Assembly: GCF_014395425.1 (NCBI RefSeq)
Contig: NZ_CP060711.1
Coordinates: 2,790,001-2,854,000 of the forward strand
Length of the DNA: 64,000 bases
Origin: Thermomonas brevis
Lineage (GTDB): Bacteria; Pseudomonadota; Gammaproteobacteria; Xanthomonadales; Xanthomonadaceae
Direction of reading: 5' to 3'
Shown in pieces: positions 8,999 to 17,879 of the stretch. A model generated the notes under the pieces. The model searched no databases. It saw only the letters and a program-made list of their open reading frames with translations, and had not been told where the DNA came from. Numbering within the stretch: the stretch's first letter is position 1; the number at the start of each line of letters is the position of its first letter. The translations under genes were made by a program, and so were the position numbers.

Positions 8999-9961
8999 TC
9001 AGGAGGCGATGTCGTAGGCGCCATAGCCGCGCAGGCGGCGGTAGCGGTTTTCCAGCAGCGTTTCGACCGGCTCGCTTTGCAGCGCATCCAGCTCGTTCAG
9101 CAGCACCGCCTTCAGGCGCTTCGCCATCTGCACCGGGTTGCGGTGCGCGCCGCCGGTGGGTTCGCGCACCACCTTGTCGACCAGGCCCAGCGATTGCAGG
9201 CGCTTGGCGGTCATGCCCAGCTGCTCGGCGGCGTCCTTGGCCTTGCCGGCGTCGCGCCACAGGATCGAGGCGCAGCCTTCGGGGGTGATGACAGAGTAGG
9301 TGCTGTATTCCAGCATGATCGTGCGGTCGCCCACGCCGATCGCCAACGCGCCGCCGCTGCCGCCTTCGCCGATCACCGTGCACACGATCGGCACGCGCAG
9401 CTCGGCCATTTCCAGCAGGTTGCGGGCGATGGCCTCGGACTGGCCGCGTTCCTCGGCGTCGATGCCCGGCCAGGCGCCGGCAGTGTCGATGAAGGTCAGA
9501 ATCGGCAGGCCGAAGCGTTCGGCCAGCTTCATCAGCCGCAGCGCCTTGCGGTAGCCCTCCGGTTTCGGCATGCCGAAGTTGCGCTTGATCTTGGCCTTGG
9601 TGTCGCGGCCCTTCTCGTGGCCGATCACCATCACCGGGCGGCCGTCGATGCGGGCCAGGCCGCCGACGATGGCGTTGTCGTCGGCGAAGGCGCGGTCGCC
9701 GGCCAGCTCCTGGAACTCGTCGCAGATCACCCGCAGGTAGTCCAGCGTGTACGGGCGCGAGGGGTGGCGCGAGAGCTGCGAGACCTGCCACGGGGTGAGG
9801 TCGCGGAAGATGGTCGCGGTGCGCTTGCGCAGCTTCTCCTGCAGGGCGTGCACTTCGGCGTCGATGTTGACCGCCGGGCCGCTGCTGGCCTGCCGCAGTT
9901 CCTGGATCTTGGTTTCCAGGTCGGCGATGGGCTGCTCGAAATCGAGGTAGTTCGGATTCAT
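8999..9961 (-). CDS. accA: Acetyl-CoA carboxylase carboxyltransferase alpha subunit
   Basis: With AccD (not here) transfers carboxyl from carboxybiotin to acetyl-CoA to give malonyl-CoA, the first committed step of fatty acid synthesis. The 320-residue length is normal for the family. Clear landmarks are [15 protein letters not shown] at the N-terminus, [19 protein letters not shown], and the crotonase-type oxyanion region [10 protein letters not shown] ... [12 protein letters not shown]. It lies between dnaE and tilS as in other gammaproteobacteria, with 52 bp to the dnaE stop. Confidence 0.97.
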   Translation of the reverse strand: MNPNYLDFEQPIADLETKIQELRQASSGPAVNIDAEVHALQEKLRKRTATIFRDLTPWQVSQLSRHPSRPYTLDYLRVICDEFQELAGDRAFADDNAIVGGLARIDGRPVMVIGHEKGRDTKAKIKRNFGMPKPEGYRKALRLMKLAERFGLPILTFIDTAGAWPGIDAEERGQSEAIARNLLEMAELRVPIVCTVIGEGGSGGALAIGVGDRTIMLEYSTYSVITPEGCASILWRDAGKAKDAAEQLGMTAKRLQSLGLVDKVVREPTGGAHRNPVQMAKRLKAVLLNELDALQSEPVETLLENRYRRLRGYGAYDIAS

Positions 9962-10013
9962 CCGGGCAAGTTTAGCCCAGCCGGGCCACCGTACCGAACC
10001 GGACGGTGGCGGC

Positions 10014-13000
10014 TCAGTGCGATGTCGCCCACGGCCGGGCCAGCTGCACGCTGACCGTGCTGACGCCCGGCAGGCTGCGCAGCAGGCCGGGCAGGGCGGC
10101 GTCCACGCGCAGACCGCGGCCGCCGTTCAGGGTCAGCCGGCCGATCCCGGCGGCGGTGGCGGCCTCCAGCAGCACGGGGGTGGGGCCGGCGTGGGCCTTC
10201 AGCACTTGCTCGAACTGCTGCAGCGCGCCCGGCTCGCGCAGATCGATGCGGATCGAGATCCGCTGCGCCTGCTGGCCGCAGATCTGCGCGAAATCCCAGC
10301 AGCGGCTGGCGCGCAGCGAGAAGCCGCCGTTGAACTCGTCCTCGCGCAGGCCGCCCTCGACCACCAGGATGCGGTCGCGGGTGAGCAGTTGGGCGAACTC
10401 CGTCCACTGCTCGTTGAAGAAGCCGCATTCGATCCGCCCGCGCCCGTCCTCCAACTGCACGAACGCCTGCGAATCGCCGCGCTTGCGCATGCCGATCACC
10501 TGTCCGGCCACCACCGTCTGCACCATCGGCCGCCAGCTGCGGCCTTCCTGCGGGCGGTTGTTGCGCGAGCCGCTTTCCCAGATCGCGTCCAGCGCGGACA
10601 GGTCGTGGCCGACCAGCTTCTGCACGTCGTCGCGGTACGGGTCCATCGGATGCCCGCTAAGGTAGTGCCCCAGCGTGTCGTGCTCGCCCTGCAGCAACTG
10701 CGCCAGCGGCCACTCGGTGGTTTCCGGCAGTTCGATGCGGATGTCGGTGCTGCCGCCGCCGAACATGTCGAACATGCCGGCCTCGCGGTTCTTCGCCATC
10801 TGGTCGGTGGCCTTCAGCGCCTCCGGCAGCTGCAGCATCAGCGAGGCGCGGTTGACCGCCAGCGCGTCCATCGCACCGGAATGGATCAGCGCTTCCATGG
10901 TGCGCTTGTTGAGGCCGGCGGCGGAGACGCGCTGGCAGAAGTCGAGCAGGTCGCGGAACGCGCCGCCTTCCGCGCGGCCGCTCCCGGCATCCTGCCTCCC
11001 GCGGCACTCGTCCATCCTTGGACGTCGCGCCGCCACGATGGCCTCGCACACGCCCTGACCCACGCCCTTCACCGCGCCGAGGCCGTAGCGGATGGTGTCC
11101 GGCGCGGTCGCCTCGAACATGTAGGTGGAGGCGTTCGCGTCCGGCGGCAGCACGGTCAGCCCGAGGCCGCGCGCTTCATCGAGGAAGCCCACCACCTTCT
11201 CGGTCTTGTCCATGTCCGAGGACAGCGTGGCCGCCATGAACTCGGCCGGGTAGTGCTTCTTCAGCCACGCGGTCTGGTAGGCGACCAGCGAGTAAGCGGC
11301 CGCGTGCGACTTGTTGAAGCCGTAGCCGGCGAACTTCTCCATCAAGTCGAAGATTTCGTCGGCCTTGGGGCCGTCCACGCCGCCCTTGGCCGCGCCTTCG
11401 CGGAAGATCTCGCGGTGCTTGGCCATTTCGGCCGGCACCTTCTTGCCCATTGCGCGGCGCAGCAGGTCGGCGCCGCCCAGCGAGTAGCCGCCGACGATCT
11501 GCGCCATCTGCATGACCTGCTCCTGGTAGACCATGATGCCGTAGGTCTCCTGGAGCATGGCCCGGGTGCGCGGATCGGGGTATTCGAACTCCTCGGTGCC
11601 GTGCTTGCGCGCCACGAACGACGGAATCATTTCCATCGGGCCGGGGCGGTACAGCGCGTTCAGCGCGATCAGGTCCTCGAAGCGGTCGGGTTTCGCGTCC
11701 TTCAGCGCGCGCCGCATGCCGGAGGATTCGAACTGGAACACCGAGCCGGTATTGCCGTTGGCGAACACGTCGCGGTAGACGCTGGCGTCGTCCAGCGGGA
11801 TCGCGGCGATGTCGAGCGCGTCCTTGCCCTCCGTCGCACGTCGCGCGTTGATCGCCTTCACCGCCCAGTCGATGATGGTCAGGGTGCGCAGACCGAGGAA
11901 GTCGAACTTCACCAGGCCGACGGCTTCCACGTCGTCCTTGTCGAACTGGGTGACCGGGTTCTTGCCCAGCGTGCCGTGGTCGTGTTCGGCGAACAGCGGG
12001 CAGAAATCGGACAGCGGCGAGGGCGAGATCACCACGCCGCCGGCGTGCTTGCCGGCGTTGCGGGTGAGGTCTTCCAGCTGCAGGGCGAGGTCGATCAGGT
12101 CGCGGACGTCGTCCTCGCTGTTGTAGCGCTGGATCAGGTCGGGCGAGGCCATCTCGCCGTCCATCCCGCCCTTGCCCTGGCCCATCGCGTCCTTCAGCGA
12201 AATGCCGAGGATGTTCGGGATCAGCTTGGCGATGCCGTCCACCATGCCATAGCCGAAGCCGAGCACGCGCCCGGTATCGCGCAGCACCGCCTTCGCCGCC
12301 ATCGTGCCGTAGGTGATGATCTGGCTGACGCGGTCGCGGCCGTACTTGCGCGCGACGTAGTCGATCACCTCGTCGCGCCGGTCCATGCAGAAGTCGATGT
12401 CGAAGTCGGGCATCGACACGCGTTCCGGGTTCAGGAAGCGCTCGAACAGCAGGTTGTACGGCAGCGGGTCGAGATCGGTGATCTGCAGCGCCCACGCCAC
12501 CAGCGAGCCGGCGCCGGAGCCGCGGCCGGGGCCGATGGGGATGCCCTGGTTCTTCCCCCACTGGATGAAGTCGGCCACGATCAGGAAGTAGCCGGGGAAG
12601 CCCATCTTGCAGATGGTGTCCAGCTCGAACTCCAGCCGCGCGTCGTAGTCCTCGCGGGTCTTGCCGGGAGCGAGCGGATTTTTTTGCAGACGCGCTTCCA
12701 GGCCGGCGCGGGACTCGCTGCGGATCCAGCTGTCCAGCGTCTCGTCCGACGGCACCGGATAGGCCGGCAGGAAGTACGTACCGAGCTTGAGCTGGATGTT
12801 GCAGCGCTGCGCCAGCGCGACCGTGTTGTCGAGCGCGTCCGGCACGTCGGCGAACAGCGCCGCCATGTCCTCGGTCGATTTCAGGTACTGCTCGGCGCTG
12901 TAGTCGCGCGGGCGGCGCGGGTCGTCCAGCACGCGGCCGGAGGCGATGCAGACGCGCGCCTCGTGCGCGTCGAAGCCGGCGGCGTCGAGGAAGCGCACGT

Positions 13001-13634
13001 CGTTGCTGGCGACTACCGGCAGGCCGAGCTTGCCGGAGGCGTGCAAGGCGAAGCGGTTGAAGGCTTCGTCGCCCTCGCGGCCGGTGCGGGTCAGCTCCAG
13101 GTGCAGGTCGTCGCCGAACACGCGCCGCCATTCGGCGAGCTGCGCTTCGGCGAGGTCGTGGCGGTTGGCCAGCGCCAGGCGTCCGGCCAGGCTGGCGCGG
13201 CCGGCGATGGCGAACAGGCCGGCGTGATCGTCGCGCAGCCATTCCGGATCGATGGCGACGCAGTCGCCGCGCTGGCCTTCCAGCCACGCGCGGCTGAGCA
13301 GGCGCGACAGGCTGAGGTAGCCGGTGTGATCGCGGCACAGCAGGGTCAGCATCGACGGCGCGTCGCCGCCATCGGCGATCATCACGTCGCTGCCGGCGAT
13401 GGGCTTGATGCCGACGCTTTCCGCCGCCTTGTAGAACTTGACCAGCGCGAACAGGTTGTTGCGGTCGGTCACCGCCAGCGCCGGCAGGTTCAGCTCCACC
13501 GCGCGGCTGAGCAGGTTGGGCCGGTCGCCGGCCTTTTCCGGGCGCGCATAGTCCGGCTTCTCGGGCACGCGGATGGTGGAATCCACGAGCGAGAACTCGG
13601 TGTGCAGGTGCAGATGGACGAAACGTGCGGGCAT
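10014..13634 (-). CDS. dnaE: DNA polymerase III alpha subunit
   Basis: Replicative polymerase subunit, 1206 residues. The N-terminal PHP domain begins [19 protein letters not shown]; the palm carries the catalytic aspartates in PDFDIDF (residues 409-415); [10 protein letters not shown] and [15 protein letters not shown] belong to the fingers; an OB-fold segment ([13 protein letters not shown]) and tau-binding tail follow. Start set at the HLHLHTEF methionine; the longer in-frame extension to 13919 overlaps rnhB and is not coding. Oddity: residues about 871-889 ([20 protein letters not shown]) interrupt the usual link between VCEAIVAAR and [11 protein letters not shown]. They coincide with a palindromic DNA insertion (10977-11024) that keeps the frame. 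Confidence 0.97.
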   Translation of the reverse strand: MPARFVHLHLHTEFSLVDSTIRVPEKPDYARPEKAGDRPNLLSRAVELNLPALAVTDRNNLFALVKFYKAAESVGIKPIAGSDVMIADGGDAPSMLTLLCRDHTGYLSLSRLLSRAWLEGQRGDCVAIDPEWLRDDHAGLFAIAGRASLAGRLALANRHDLAEAQLAEWRRVFGDDLHLELTRTGREGDEAFNRFALHASGKLGLPVVASNDVRFLDAAGFDAHEARVCIASGRVLDDPRRPRDYSAEQYLKSTEDMAALFADVPDALDNTVALAQRCNIQLKLGTYFLPAYPVPSDETLDSWIRSESRAGLEARLQKNPLAPGKTREDYDARLEFELDTICKMGFPGYFLIVADFIQWGKNQGIPIGPGRGSGAGSLVAWALQITDLDPLPYNLLFERFLNPERVSMPDFDIDFCMDRRDEVIDYVARKYGRDRVSQIITYGTMAAKAVLRDTGRVLGFGYGMVDGIAKLIPNILGISLKDAMGQGKGGMDGEMASPDLIQRYNSEDDVRDLIDLALQLEDLTRNAGKHAGGVVISPSPLSDFCPLFAEHDHGTLGKNPVTQFDKDDVEAVGLVKFDFLGLRTLTIIDWAVKAINARRATEGKDALDIAAIPLDDASVYRDVFANGNTGSVFQFESSGMRRALKDAKPDRFEDLIALNALYRPGPMEMIPSFVARKHGTEEFEYPDPRTRAMLQETYGIMVYQEQVMQMAQIVGGYSLGGADLLRRAMGKKVPAEMAKHREIFREGAAKGGVDGPKADEIFDLMEKFAGYGFNKSHAAAYSLVAYQTAWLKKHYPAEFMAATLSSDMDKTEKVVGFLDEARGLGLTVLPPDANASTYMFEATAPDTIRYGLGAVKGVGQGVCEAIVAARRPRMDECRGRQDAGSGRAEGGAFRDLLDFCQRVSAAGLNKRTMEALIHSGAMDALAVNRASLMLQLPEALKATDQMAKNREAGMFDMFGGGSTDIRIELPETTEWPLAQLLQGEHDTLGHYLSGHPMDPYRDDVQKLVGHDLSALDAIWESGSRNNRPQEGRSWRPMVQTVVAGQVIGMRKRGDSQAFVQLEDGRGRIECGFFNEQWTEFAQLLTRDRILVVEGGLREDEFNGGFSLRASRCWDFAQICGQQAQRISIRIDLREPGALQQFEQVLKAHAGPTPVLLEAATAAGIGRLTLNGGRGLRVDAALPGLLRSLPGVSTVSVQLARPWATSH
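10977..11024. repeat. In-frame palindromic insertion inside dnaE
   Basis: Two adjacent hairpins. The first is GCCGC-TCCC-GGCA-TCC-TGCC-TCCC-GCGGC (10977-11005), a nested stem with matching TCCC internal loops. The second is CGTCCA-TCCT-TGGACG (11009-11024). The 48 bp equal 16 codons and sit exactly where the protein departs from the normal DnaE pattern. The structure resembles REP-like mobile palindromes of this bacterial family. Confidence 0.65.
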
Positions 13635-13716
13635 CGCGTGGTCGCGTGTTGAACCCGCAGGGTAGGGCCGGGGGGCGGACCGGGCAAGGCTTGACAGGCG
13701 CGCGATCCGCGTCCGG

Positions 13717-14334
13717 TCAGGCGGGCTGCGGCAATCCCGGCAGTTCGTCCTGCACGGGCGTCGCGCCCAGCGCGTCGCGCACCGGCGCGAAGCTGCGGCG
13801 GTGCTGCGGGCAGGGGCCGAAGCGGCGCAGCGCGTCCAGGTGCTGCGGACAGGGATAGCCCTTGTGGCGGTCGAAGCCGTAGTGTGGGTGCAGCGCGTGC
13901 AGCTCGCGCATGCGGGCATCGCGCGCCACTTTGGCGAGGATCGAGGCAGCCATGATGGCGCGGTCGCGGGCGTCGCCGCCCACCCAGGCTTCGGCCGGGC
14001 AGGGCAGGTCCTTCGGCAGCCGGTTGCCGTCGATGCGCGCGCAGTCGGCCATGTGGGCCACGCCGAGCAGCGCCTCGCGCATGCCGTGCATGGTCGCCTG
14101 GAAGATGTTGCGGCGGTCGATCTCGTCGGCTTCGACGAACACGATCTTCCACGCCAGCGCGCGCTCGACGATGCGCGGGTAGAGCAACTCGCGCTTCTTC
14201 TCGGTCAACGCCTTGGAGTCGTCCAGCCCGTTCACCGGCGTGCGGCCCGGCGCGAACACCACCGCGGCCACCACCACGGGCCCGGCCAATGGGCCGCGCC
14301 CGGCTTCGTCGATGCCGGCGATGCGCAGGTTCAT
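13717..14334 (-). CDS. rnhB: Ribonuclease HII
   Basis: Cleaves the RNA strand of RNA-DNA hybrids and removes single ribonucleotides from DNA. The 205-residue product has the signature [17 protein letters not shown] near the N-terminus with the first two active-site acids, followed by [12 protein letters not shown] and the later active-site region [26 protein letters not shown], then [13 protein letters not shown]. The start ATG overlaps the lpxB stop (ATGA), a sign of translational coupling. The lpxB-rnhB-dnaE order is classical for gammaproteobacteria. Confidence 0.96.
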   Translation of the reverse strand: MNLRIAGIDEAGRGPLAGPVVVAAVVFAPGRTPVNGLDDSKALTEKKRELLYPRIVERALAWKIVFVEADEIDRRNIFQATMHGMREALLGVAHMADCARIDGNRLPKDLPCPAEAWVGGDARDRAIMAASILAKVARDARMRELHALHPHYGFDRHKGYPCPQHLDALRRFGPCPQHRRSFAPVRDALGATPVQDELPGLPQPA

Positions 14335-15470
14335 GCGCGTTGCAGCAGTCCCGCCACCGCGTCGGCGGCGCGCTGCGAGGCATCGCGGCGCAGCATTTCG
14401 TGGATTGCGAGGAAACGCGGCTGCAGCGCGGCGACCGCATCGGCATCGCGGAACCAGTGCAGCAGCGCGGCATGCAGCCTGTCCGGCGTGCAGTCGTCCT
14501 GCAGCAGCTCGGGAATCAGCGTTTCCCCGGCCAGCACATTGGGCAGGCTGACGTGCCGCGACTTCAGCAGCCCGAACAGCTTGACGATGCGGTAGGTCAG
14601 CGGCGCGATGCGGTGGCCCACCACCATCGGCCGCTTGCACAGCATCGCCTCCAGCGCGGCGGTGCCGGAGGCCAGCAGCACCGCGTCGCTGGCGATCATG
14701 ATGCGCTGCGCCTGGCCGTCGACGACGCGGAACGCCGGCGCATCGCCGAGGATTTCATCGATGGCGGCGCGGCACTGCGCGTTCGCCGCCGGCACCAGCA
14801 CGCGCAGGCCGGGTACGTCATCTGCAAGGCGGCGTGCGGCGTCGGCGAAGTCGGGCAGCATGCGCCGGATTTCGCCCAGCCGGCTGCCGGGGAGCAGGGC
14901 GAGGATCGGCGCATCGGCCGGTTCGTCCAGCGCCACGCGGGCGGCGGCGCGGTCGGGGTGAAGCGGAATCGCATTGGCCAGCGGATGACCGATGAAAGCG
15001 GCATCGACACCGTGTTTCGCGTAGATCGGCGGCTCCATCGGGAACAGGCAGAGCACACGGTCGGCGCTCTCGCCGATCTTCGCCGCGCGGTTCTCGCGCC
15101 AGGCCCAGACCGAGGGGCTGACGTCGTGCACGGTGCGCACGCCGCGCTGCTTCAGCCAGCGTTCGACGCCGAGGTTGAAGTCGGGGGCGTCGATGCCGAT
15201 GAACACGTCGGGTTTCCAGTCCAGCACGCGCTGGCGGAAGGTCTTGCGCAGTTTCAGCAGGCGCGGCAGGTGCGCCAGCACTTCGGTCAGGCCCATCACC
15301 GCCAGCTCGCTGGCATCGAACCACGTGTCCATGCCGGCCGTGCGCATCGCATCGCCGCCGATGCCGGCGAACTGCGCATCGGGGAAGCGCGCGCGCAGGG
15401 CTTCAATCAGGCCGGCGCCGAGCTGGTCGCCCGAGGTTTCTCCGGCACAAAGCGCAATGCGAACAGTCAT
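14331..15470 (-). CDS. lpxB: Lipid-A-disaccharide synthase
   Basis: Membrane-associated GT-B glycosyltransferase that joins lipid X and UDP-diacylglucosamine to form the lipid A disaccharide. The 379-residue protein starts [21 protein letters not shown] and keeps [28 protein letters not shown] and [15 protein letters not shown], all LpxB landmarks, plus [21 protein letters not shown] in the donor site. It overlaps rnhB by 4 bp. Upstream, a 118-bp gap to lpxA holds a large perfect hairpin (15494-15574). Confidence 0.97.
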   Translation of the reverse strand: MTVRIALCAGETSGDQLGAGLIEALRARFPDAQFAGIGGDAMRTAGMDTWFDASELAVMGLTEVLAHLPRLLKLRKTFRQRVLDWKPDVFIGIDAPDFNLGVERWLKQRGVRTVHDVSPSVWAWRENRAAKIGESADRVLCLFPMEPPIYAKHGVDAAFIGHPLANAIPLHPDRAAARVALDEPADAPILALLPGSRLGEIRRMLPDFADAARRLADDVPGLRVLVPAANAQCRAAIDEILGDAPAFRVVDGQAQRIMIASDAVLLASGTAALEAMLCKRPMVVGHRIAPLTYRIVKLFGLLKSRHVSLPNVLAGETLIPELLQDDCTPDRLHAALLHWFRDADAVAALQPRFLAIHEMLRRDASQRAADAVAGLLQRA

Positions 15471-15493
15471 GCTGCTTCTCGCATGGAAATCGG

Positions 15494-15574
15494 GTCGCGC
15501 CTGCGGCGGGGGCGGACTCCAACCAAGCGAGTATCGGGGAGCGACTTGGAGTCCGCCCCCGCCGCAGGCGCGAC
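15494..15574. repeat. Constant-loop hairpin element, copy 1 (lpxA-lpxB gap)
   Basis: Perfect 29-bp inverted arms (15494-15522 and 15546-15574) enclose a 23-nt loop at 15523-15545 that begins CCAAGCGAG and ends GGGGAGCGAC. The same 23-nt loop recurs exactly at 33682-33704, there flanked by different arms. The element begins 14 bp after the lpxA stop codon and lies inside the lpx operon. No T-run follows in the direction of transcription. On the lpx transcript the loop would appear as its reverse complement. Confidence 0.85.
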
Positions 15575-15588
15575 AAGGCCGATCAACT

Positions 15589-16374
15589 TCACCGCAGCAG
15601 CGGCCGCTCGCCGGCTTCGATGAAGTCGAGGAAGGCGCGCACGTCGTCGCTGTCCGCGGCGATCTCGGCCAGTTCGACCTTGGCCTCGTCCAGCTTCGCC
15701 TCGCCCATGTACAGCGCGCGGTAGGCGCGCTTGATCGCGGCGACGCGCGCCGCGTCGAAGCCGCGACGCTTCAATCCTTCGGCGTTGATGCCGCGCGGCC
15801 GCGCGTATTTTTCCTGCGCCACCATCAGGTACGGCGGCACGTCGCCGTTGACGAACGCGCCCATGCCGATGAACGCGTAATCGCCGATCCGGCAGAACTG
15901 GTGGATGCCGGAAAAGCCGCTGAGGATGACGTGGTTGCCCACCGTCACGTGCCCGGCCAGCGTCGCGTTGTTGGAGAACACGCAGTCGTTGCCGACGATG
16001 CAGTCGTGGGCGATGTGGCTGTAGGCGAGGATCCAGTTGCGGTGGCCCAGCCGGGTGATGCCGCCGCCGTCGCCGGTGCCGCGGTTGATGGTGACGAACT
16101 CGCGGATTGAATTGCCGTCGCCGATCTCCAGCTCCACGCGCTCGCCGCGATACTTCTTGTCCTGCGGCTCGCCGCCGATCGCGGCGTGGCCGTGGAAGAC
16201 GTTGTCGCGGCCGATCCGGGTCGGGCCCTCGATGGTGCAGTGCGGCCCGATTCGGGTGTTGTCGCCGATCTCCACCTCCGCGCCGATCACCGCATAGGCG
16301 CCGACCTGCACGCCCGCGCCGAGGCGCGCGCGCGGATCGATGGCGGCGGTGGGGTGGATCGCGGTCCCGGACAT
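15589..16374 (-). CDS. lpxA: UDP-N-acetylglucosamine acyltransferase
   Basis: First enzyme of lipid A synthesis: transfers a 3-hydroxyacyl chain from ACP to UDP-GlcNAc. The 261-residue protein is a left-handed beta helix of hexapeptide repeats, starting [26 protein letters not shown]. It keeps the catalytic-histidine region [11 protein letters not shown], then [12 protein letters not shown] and [17 protein letters not shown]. Start at MSGTAIHP gives normal family length and leaves a 5-bp gap after the fabZ stop. An ATG at 16404 in frame overlaps fabZ and is less likely. Confidence 0.96.
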   Translation of the reverse strand: MSGTAIHPTAAIDPRARLGAGVQVGAYAVIGAEVEIGDNTRIGPHCTIEGPTRIGRDNVFHGHAAIGGEPQDKKYRGERVELEIGDGNSIREFVTINRGTGDGGGITRLGHRNWILAYSHIAHDCIVGNDCVFSNNATLAGHVTVGNHVILSGFSGIHQFCRIGDYAFIGMGAFVNGDVPPYLMVAQEKYARPRGINAEGLKRRGFDAARVAAIKRAYRALYMGEAKLDEAKVELAEIAADSDDVRAFLDFIEAGERPLLR

Positions 16375-16379
16375 CGCGC

Positions 16380-16850
16380 TCAGTCCTTCGTCGCCGCCGC
16401 GCACAGGATCTCGGCGCAGGCGACCTGCTCGCCGTCGACGCGGGCCACGCCCACGTACTGCGCCATGTTGCGGATGCGGCGCCTCAGCTCCACGTCCAGC
16501 TCCAGCCGGTCGCCGGGCACCACCATGCGGCTGAACTTGGCGTTGTCCACCTTGACCAGGTAGAAGGTCTGGCCGTCGCCCGCGCCCGGATCGCGCGAGA
16601 GCTGGGTGAGCAGGCCGCCGGCCTGCGCCAGCGCTTCCACCACCAGCACGCCCGGCATCACCGGATGGCCAGGGAAATGGCCGGTGAAGAACGGCTCGTT
16701 GTAGCTGACGTTCTTGTAGGCGAGCACGCGCTTGTCCTTCTCGAACTCGACCACGCGGTCGACCAGCAGGAATGGATAGCGGTGCGGCAGCAGGCGCTCG
16801 ATCTCGGCGCTGGTGACGGGCAGGCTCACGGGTGCGGATGCATCAGTCAT
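16380..16850 (-). CDS. fabZ: (3R)-hydroxyacyl-ACP dehydratase
   Basis: Hot-dog-fold dehydratase that removes water from 3-hydroxyacyl-ACP in fatty acid elongation. It competes with LpxA and LpxD for the same substrate, so its place between their genes is meaningful. The 156-residue protein has [14 protein letters not shown] and [23 protein letters not shown], with predicted catalytic His58 and Glu72. The start overlaps the lpxD stop as ATGA. The larger in-frame extension upstream runs antiparallel-free through lpxD and is a shadow. Confidence 0.97.
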   Translation of the reverse strand: MTDASAPVSLPVTSAEIERLLPHRYPFLLVDRVVEFEKDKRVLAYKNVSYNEPFFTGHFPGHPVMPGVLVVEALAQAGGLLTQLSRDPGAGDGQTFYLVKVDNAKFSRMVVPGDRLELDVELRRRIRNMAQYVGVARVDGEQVACAEILCAAATKD

Positions 16851-17860
16851 TCGTTGTCCTTGCCGCCGTCCGGGCTGCGCCGGGCGATGCGGTCGAGTTG
16901 CTTGAAGCGAGCGGCGCTCTTGCGCCAGCTGCGATTGTCCATCAACGGCGTGCCGGAAGAATACTCGCCCGGCTCGCGGATCGAGTGCGTCACCAGCGAC
17001 ATCGCGGTGATCACCACGCGGTCGCAGATTTCGAGATGGCCGAGGATGCCGGCCGCGCCGCCGATCAGGCAGTGCCTGCCGATCCGCGCGCTGCCGGCCA
17101 CCGCCGAGCAGCCGGCCATCGCGGTGTGCGCGCCGATGCGGACGTTGTGGCCGATCTGGATCTGGTTGTCGAGGCGCACGTCCTCTTCGAGCACGGTGTC
17201 TTCCAGCGCGCCGCGGTCGATGGTGGTGTTGGCGCCGATCTCGCAGTCGTCGCCGACCACCACGCCGCCCAGCTGCGGCACGTTGATCCAGCGTCCGGAT
17301 TCCATCGCCAGGCCGAAGCCGGCGCCGCCGAGCACGGCGCCCGGCAGGATGCGCACGCGTTTGCCCAGGCGCACCCGGGTCAGCAGCGTCACGCGGGCCT
17401 GCAGCTCGCAATCCTCGCCGACCTCGCAGTCCTCGCCGATCACGCAGCCGGGGCCGACGACGGCGCCGGCGTGGATCCGGCTGCGCGCGCCGATGGAGAC
17501 GTGCGGGCCGACGCTGGCGGCGGGATCGACGTGCGCTTCGGGATCGACGGCGGCGGTCGGGTGGATGCCGGCAGGACGCGCCGGTTTGCGCTCGAACAGC
17601 GCGGAGATGCGCGCGAACGCCACGTAGGGATCGCGCGCGACCAGCGCGGTGCCGTCGCGCGCGTCCGCATCCGCTTCGCGCACCACCACCACGCCGGCCC
17701 GCGTCTGCGCGAGCTGGGCGCGGTAGCGCGGATTGGCGAGGAAGCTCAGCTGCGCGGGCGCGGCGTCGGCCAACGTGCCGACGCCGGAAACCTTGCGGTC
17801 CTCGCCGCGCAGTTCCAGCCCGAAGCGTGCGGCAAGCTCGGATGCAGCGAAGGCCGGCAT
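16847..17860 (-). CDS. lpxD: UDP-3-O-acyl-glucosamine N-acyltransferase
   Basis: Third enzyme of lipid A synthesis: adds an N-linked 3-hydroxyacyl chain. An N-terminal uridine-binding domain (MPAFAASELAARFGLELRG) is followed by a long hexapeptide beta helix (VVGPGCVIGEDCEVGEDCEL and similar) containing GGAGFGLAMESGRWINVPQLG and the catalytic-type histidine in QIGHNVRIGAHT. Start taken at the ATG 17860 because it aligns with other LpxD N-termini. A GTG at 17878 in frame would add six residues. It lies directly behind bamA, with no skp gene between, and overlaps fabZ by 4 bp. Confidence 0.95.
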   Translation of the reverse strand: MPAFAASELAARFGLELRGEDRKVSGVGTLADAAPAQLSFLANPRYRAQLAQTRAGVVVVREADADARDGTALVARDPYVAFARISALFERKPARPAGIHPTAAVDPEAHVDPAASVGPHVSIGARSRIHAGAVVGPGCVIGEDCEVGEDCELQARVTLLTRVRLGKRVRILPGAVLGGAGFGLAMESGRWINVPQLGGVVVGDDCEIGANTTIDRGALEDTVLEEDVRLDNQIQIGHNVRIGAHTAMAGCSAVAGSARIGRHCLIGGAAGILGHLEICDRVVITAMSLVTHSIREPGEYSSGTPLMDNRSWRKSAARFKQLDRIARRSPDGGKDNE

Positions 17861-17879
17861 GCCCGTGCCGCCGCTCACG

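Noticed and set aside
10017..13652. Very long open frame on the plus strand opposite dnaE
   Set aside because: Antisense of a clear essential gene; its composition is Arg/Ala/Val/Gln-rich shadow sequence caused by high GC third positions, with no domain.
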